The notes beneath the pieces were generated by a model, which saw only the letters and a program-made list of their open reading frames with translations, did no database searches and had not been told where the DNA came from. This document shows, in pieces, positions 7,988 to 10,550 of a stretch of 10,550 bases of DNA (position 1 is its first letter; the number at the start of each line of letters is the position of its first letter). Source of the DNA: Akkermansiaceae bacterium UBA5689 (GTDB lineage: Bacteria; Verrucomicrobiota; Verrucomicrobiia; Verrucomicrobiales; Akkermansiaceae); assembly GCA_002420305.1 (NCBI GenBank), contig DIHT01000075.1, positions 1,178 to 11,727 of the forward strand. The letters run 5' to 3'. Position numbers and translations under genes: made by a program.

Positions 7988-8596
7988 ATGAACCGAGTCT
8001 CCCAGCTCTTCATTTCAACCCTTATTGCCGGGGCTACCCTCCTCCAGCTTTCCTGCGGTGATGCCACTGCCGACAGCAAAGAGAAGGCATCCCCGGGCGA
8101 CGGCCCAAAGCCCGAGGCCAAAGCCAGTGCACCCGTCCAACCCACCAAGCCTGTGATCAAAACCGAAGAAGAGTGGAAAAAATCCCTGACCCCTGAGCAA
8201 TTTGAAATTCTCCGGAAGCATGGCACCGAGCGTGCCTGGGGGAAGGCATACGACGAATGGAAAAAGCAGGGAGCTGGAACCTATTACTGTGCCGGATGCG
8301 ATGCGGAACTGTTCTCCTCCAAGGAGAAATTCGATGCCCGATGCGGATGGCCCGCCTTCTTTGATTCCTCCAAGCACGAGAACATCAAGACCCTTCGCGA
8401 TACCTCTTTTGGAACGGTCCGGGTTGAGGTTCGCTGCAATGTCTGTGACGGCCACCTCGGACACGTGTTCAGCGGAGAGGGCTTTGATACACCTACCGAC
8501 CAGCGCTACTGCATCAACGGTAAGGTCCTGAAGTTTGTTCCCTTCGCGGAGGCCGGAAAGGCCGGAAAGGCCGATTCCAAGAAAAAGGATCAGTAG
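7988..8596 (+). CDS. msrB: Exported, possibly lipid-anchored, methionine-R-sulfoxide reductase MsrB
   Basis: The 202-residue protein is MsrB, which reduces the R epimer of methionine sulfoxide in proteins. The SelR-type domain spans about 61-187. It shows the zinc-binding pairs CAGC (C101, C104) and CNVC (C150, C153), CGWPAF (119-124), GHLGHVF (155-161) and the catalytic C175 in RYCING. C119, just before GWP, is where resolving Cys residues occur in the family. The N-terminus (1-22) is hydrophobic and ends LLQLS before C23, so it is probably exported and perhaps lipidated, although Gln at -3 is not a standard lipobox residue. An Ala/Pro/Lys-rich linker (24-58) would let the enzyme reach from the membrane. 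The tail repeats AGKAGKA and is Lys-rich. ATG 7988 is chosen for the signal sequence. It lies between mlaE and another DUF2207 gene, suggesting repair of oxidised envelope proteins (inference). Confidence 0.94.
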   Translation: MNRVSQLFISTLIAGATLLQLSCGDATADSKEKASPGDGPKPEAKASAPVQPTKPVIKTEEEWKKSLTPEQFEILRKHGTERAWGKAYDEWKKQGAGTYYCAGCDAELFSSKEKFDARCGWPAFFDSSKHENIKTLRDTSFGTVRVEVRCNVCDGHLGHVFSGEGFDTPTDQRYCINGKVLKFVPFAEAGKAGKADSKKKDQ

Positions 8597-8624
8597 CGAA
8601 GAGCGCCCAGCAGGTCATACAGAC

Positions 8625-10550
8625 GTGAGAGGAGCCGTTCTGCTGCTTGGTATCTGCCTCGTGGCAGCGAGTGTCCCTGCTGCGGCTGACGAGCAGATCC
8701 TCTCTTGGGACAGCAAGATCGTGGTGGAAAAAACTGGGGATCTGCTGGTGACCGAAACCATTTTGGTCTGGGCCGAGGGGAAGAACATTAAGCAGGGTAT
8801 TTTCCGCGATATCGCGTGGCTCCGGGAGGGCCGCAAAGGGAAACATTCATCTGAAGTTAGTTCCGCGAAACGAGGTGGAAAAAGAAGAACTATCGAACCG
8901 AAGAATCCAATTGAAGTTCTCTCTGTGAAACGGGGTGGGAAGAACGAACCCTACCGGACGCAAGACCTCGGCCAGGAGAAAATCCGCATCCGCATCGGCC
9001 GGGAGGGAGACTTACTTAAGCCGGGGCCCCACCTTTACGAGCTCACCTACCGAGCCGAGCGACAGCTCTACTTTCAGGAAGGGCAAGACGGCCTTTACTG
9101 GGACGTCCATGGCCGGTGGGAATTCAGCGCCAACAAAGTGAGTGCCACGGTAGTCTTGCCGGAGGGAATCAGGGCCACCAAGGTCTGGGGCTACACCGGG
9201 AAAGACGGAGACTGGGGAGAGGACTACGCGGCTAAGTTGACGGAGACCGGCGCAACCATCAAGGCCACCCGATCGTTCCAAGCGAGGGAGAACCTGATCC
9301 TCGTGCTGGAATGGCCCCCGGGGCTCCTCGATGTACGGGCTTATCAGCGAGGAGGCCGGGAAGCTCCCTTTCGCGGAATCTGGATTTCCCACTGGCTTAC
9401 AAACATAGAGAACTGGCGCCTTCTGATCCTTCTCCTCGGTGCTGCTTTCCTCTCCTATTTCTTGGTCTGGCTGTTCCTCGGAAGAGACCCTAAGAAAGGA
9501 TTGATTCTGCCCCGGTATTTGCCTCCGGAAGGTCTCTCAGCGGGGGCCGCTGCCTATTGTGCCAGAATGGAACGGCTCGGCTACGACCACACATGCTTCA
9601 GTGCCGGAGTAGTCGGGCTCGCAGCAAAAGGCGCGATCCGTATCGAGAGAACGGCCGGGAGAAGCCCCATTTCCGGGGCATGGGGCTATGTGCTCCATGC
9701 CCAAAAGAAACGGCAAGGGTCCGGCAAGGACCATGCAAATCTGAACCCAGATGAACGCTGGCTTGTCGAGGACCTCTTGGGAGATGCCACGGATCTTAAC
9801 CTGACCAAGAAGAACAATGAGCAAATCCGCGAAGCCCGGATGGCACATGAGGTAGCGCTCCTGTCCCAGCAAAAGGCTCTGCATCTTCGCCTGAACAGTG
9901 GCTGGAGCCTTCCGGGCATCCTGCTTTCCGTCGGCGTAACCTTGATCATCCTTTTTGAAATCGACCCGTGGCCCGGAGGGATTATAGCTTTCTTCGGAGG
10001 GGTCATGCAATTGCCATGCAAGCTCGTCCCACGGCACCAAGCGCTACATGCGAGTCTAGTTTCAATGTTGGTCGGCGCCTTGATTGTGTCGGGCTGTGTG
10101 CTCGTCATAAATGATGACGCGCTCGGCGGCTGGCTAGACCGGGTCGACTTGTCGCTCGCTCTGGCCTTTTCCGCTTTGGTCTATGCAGGCAACTTGGGAG
10201 CCCTCTTCCTATTGAAGGCCCCCACGCGCATCGGCCGCCAGAAGCTCGATCAGCTTGAGGGTTTCCGTCTTTACCTCGCCAATGAGATCCCGGCAGAAGA
10301 TCCCAAGCTCCGACTGCGTTATCGCGAAGCCCGGGCCTCAGCCTCGGAGCTCCCGGAACACACTCTCGATCTTTTCGAAAGATTTCTGCCCTATGCGGTG
10401 GCCCTAAACTGTGCGGAGCAGTGGGCGTCTCAATTTGAGGACACTGAGGATTCCCGCTTCGCTGATCTCTTGGATGATTTCGGATCCGTTTTCACGACGG
10501 TCCTTGCGGCGGCGGCTAATCCCGCAGGTTCCGGTGGTTCCGGTGGTTCC
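8625..10550 (+). CDS. DUF2207 (YciQ-like) membrane protein with one ectodomain, 3' end outside window
   Basis: One open frame of 642 codons runs from GTG 8625 to the edge. The GTG gives a clean signal peptide (residues 1-21, ending P-A-A-A before DEQILSW), has a modest AGCAGGT about 10 bases upstream, and lies 28 bases after the msrB stop, so the two are probably co-transcribed. A single canonical ectodomain (about 22-236) includes YELTYRAERQLYFQEGQDGLYW and LEWPPGLLD. A membrane segment at about 264-286 ends at GRDPKKG; YDHTC (320-324) and GLAAKGAIRI follow. Further hydrophobic segments occur at about 427-445, 448-462, 478-496 and 508-531. LPYAVALNCAEQW (588-600) is the conserved C-terminal block, and the visible end is an Ala-rich then Gly/Ser tail. 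Residues 77-96 look like a duplicated copy of 97-116. This is the domain layout closest to ordinary family members. Function is unknown. Confidence 0.9.
   Translation, partial: MRGAVLLLGICLVAASVPAAADEQILSWDSKIVVEKTGDLLVTETILVWAEGKNIKQGIFRDIAWLREGRKGKHSSEVSSAKRGGKRRTIEPKNPIEVLSVKRGGKNEPYRTQDLGQEKIRIRIGREGDLLKPGPHLYELTYRAERQLYFQEGQDGLYWDVHGRWEFSANKVSATVVLPEGIRATKVWGYTGKDGDWGEDYAAKLTETGATIKATRSFQARENLILVLEWPPGLLDVRAYQRGGREAPFRGIWISHWLTNIENWRLLILLLGAAFLSYFLVWLFLGRDPKKGLILPRYLPPEGLSAGAAAYCARMERLGYDHTCFSAGVVGLAAKGAIRIERTAGRSPISGAWGYVLHAQKKRQGSGKDHANLNPDERWLVEDLLGDATDLNLTKKNNEQIREARMAHEVALLSQQKALHLRLNSGWSLPGILLSVGVTLIILFEIDPWPGGIIAFFGGVMQLPCKLVPRHQALHASLVSMLVGALIVSGCVLVINDDALGGWLDRVDLSLALAFSALVYAGNLGALFLLKAPTRIGRQKLDQLEGFRLYLANEIPAEDPKLRLRYREARASASELPEHTLDLFERFLPYAVALNCAEQWASQFEDTEDSRFADLLDDFGSVFTTVLAAAANPAGSGGSGGS
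8853..8972 (+). repeat. Diverged in-frame 60-bp tandem duplication inside the ectodomain
   Basis: Two adjacent 60-base units (8853-8912 and 8913-8972) both open with GAAGTT and encode EVSSAKRGGK and EVLSVKRGGK respectively; similarity fades in the second half of the unit. The paralogues in this window have only one copy (VLSVMRDGKR, VLSVKRDGKR), so the extra 20 residues are specific to this gene. The length is a multiple of three and the frame is kept. Confidence 0.55.
10527..10550 (+). repeat. GGTTCCGGT repeats encoding a Gly/Ser tail
   Basis: A 9-base unit GGTTCCGGT occurs twice and begins a third time before the edge, encoding Gly-Ser-Gly units. It probably starts the low-complexity C-terminal tail; its full length cannot be seen here. 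Confidence 0.6.

Overview
The window reads as chromosome of a Gram-negative bacterium of fairly high GC (my estimate, high fifties). Evidence for an outer membrane is indirect: an MlaE-type phospholipid-transport permease and several Sec-type signal peptides. Weak or oddly placed Shine-Dalgarno sequences, frequent GTG starts and clusters of LemA with DUF2207 genes would suit Verrucomicrobiota or a related PVC lineage, but that is a low-confidence guess. Gene density is near 100%; no stretch longer than about 75 bases lacks a gene, and I see no rRNA, tRNA, CRISPR array or insertion sequence.

The layout is two divergent transcription units that separate at about 7047-7117. The leftward unit, in transcription order, is lemA (7046-6474), a DUF2207/YciQ-like membrane protein without an ectodomain (6453-5143), a DUF2207 protein with two tandem ectodomains (5078-2619), and a second two-ectodomain DUF2207 protein (2603 to beyond base 1). 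The rightward unit is mlaE (7118-7915), an exported MsrB, perhaps lipid-anchored (7988-8596), and a one-ectodomain DUF2207 protein (8625 to beyond base 10550). Both outermost genes run off the window inside their Gly or Gly/Ser-rich C-terminal tails, so only a small piece of each is probably missing.

The main interest is a small family expansion: four DUF2207 paralogues with 0, 2, 2 and 1 copies of the extracytoplasmic domain around one LemA. A near-perfect 22-bp palindrome lies in the 71-bp gap between the divergent units and could be a shared operator. The likely theme is the cell envelope: LemA and DUF2207 proteins as a membrane assembly of unknown biochemical function, MlaE moving lipid between membranes, and MsrB repairing oxidised methionine in exported proteins. 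That these act as one system is inference from position only.
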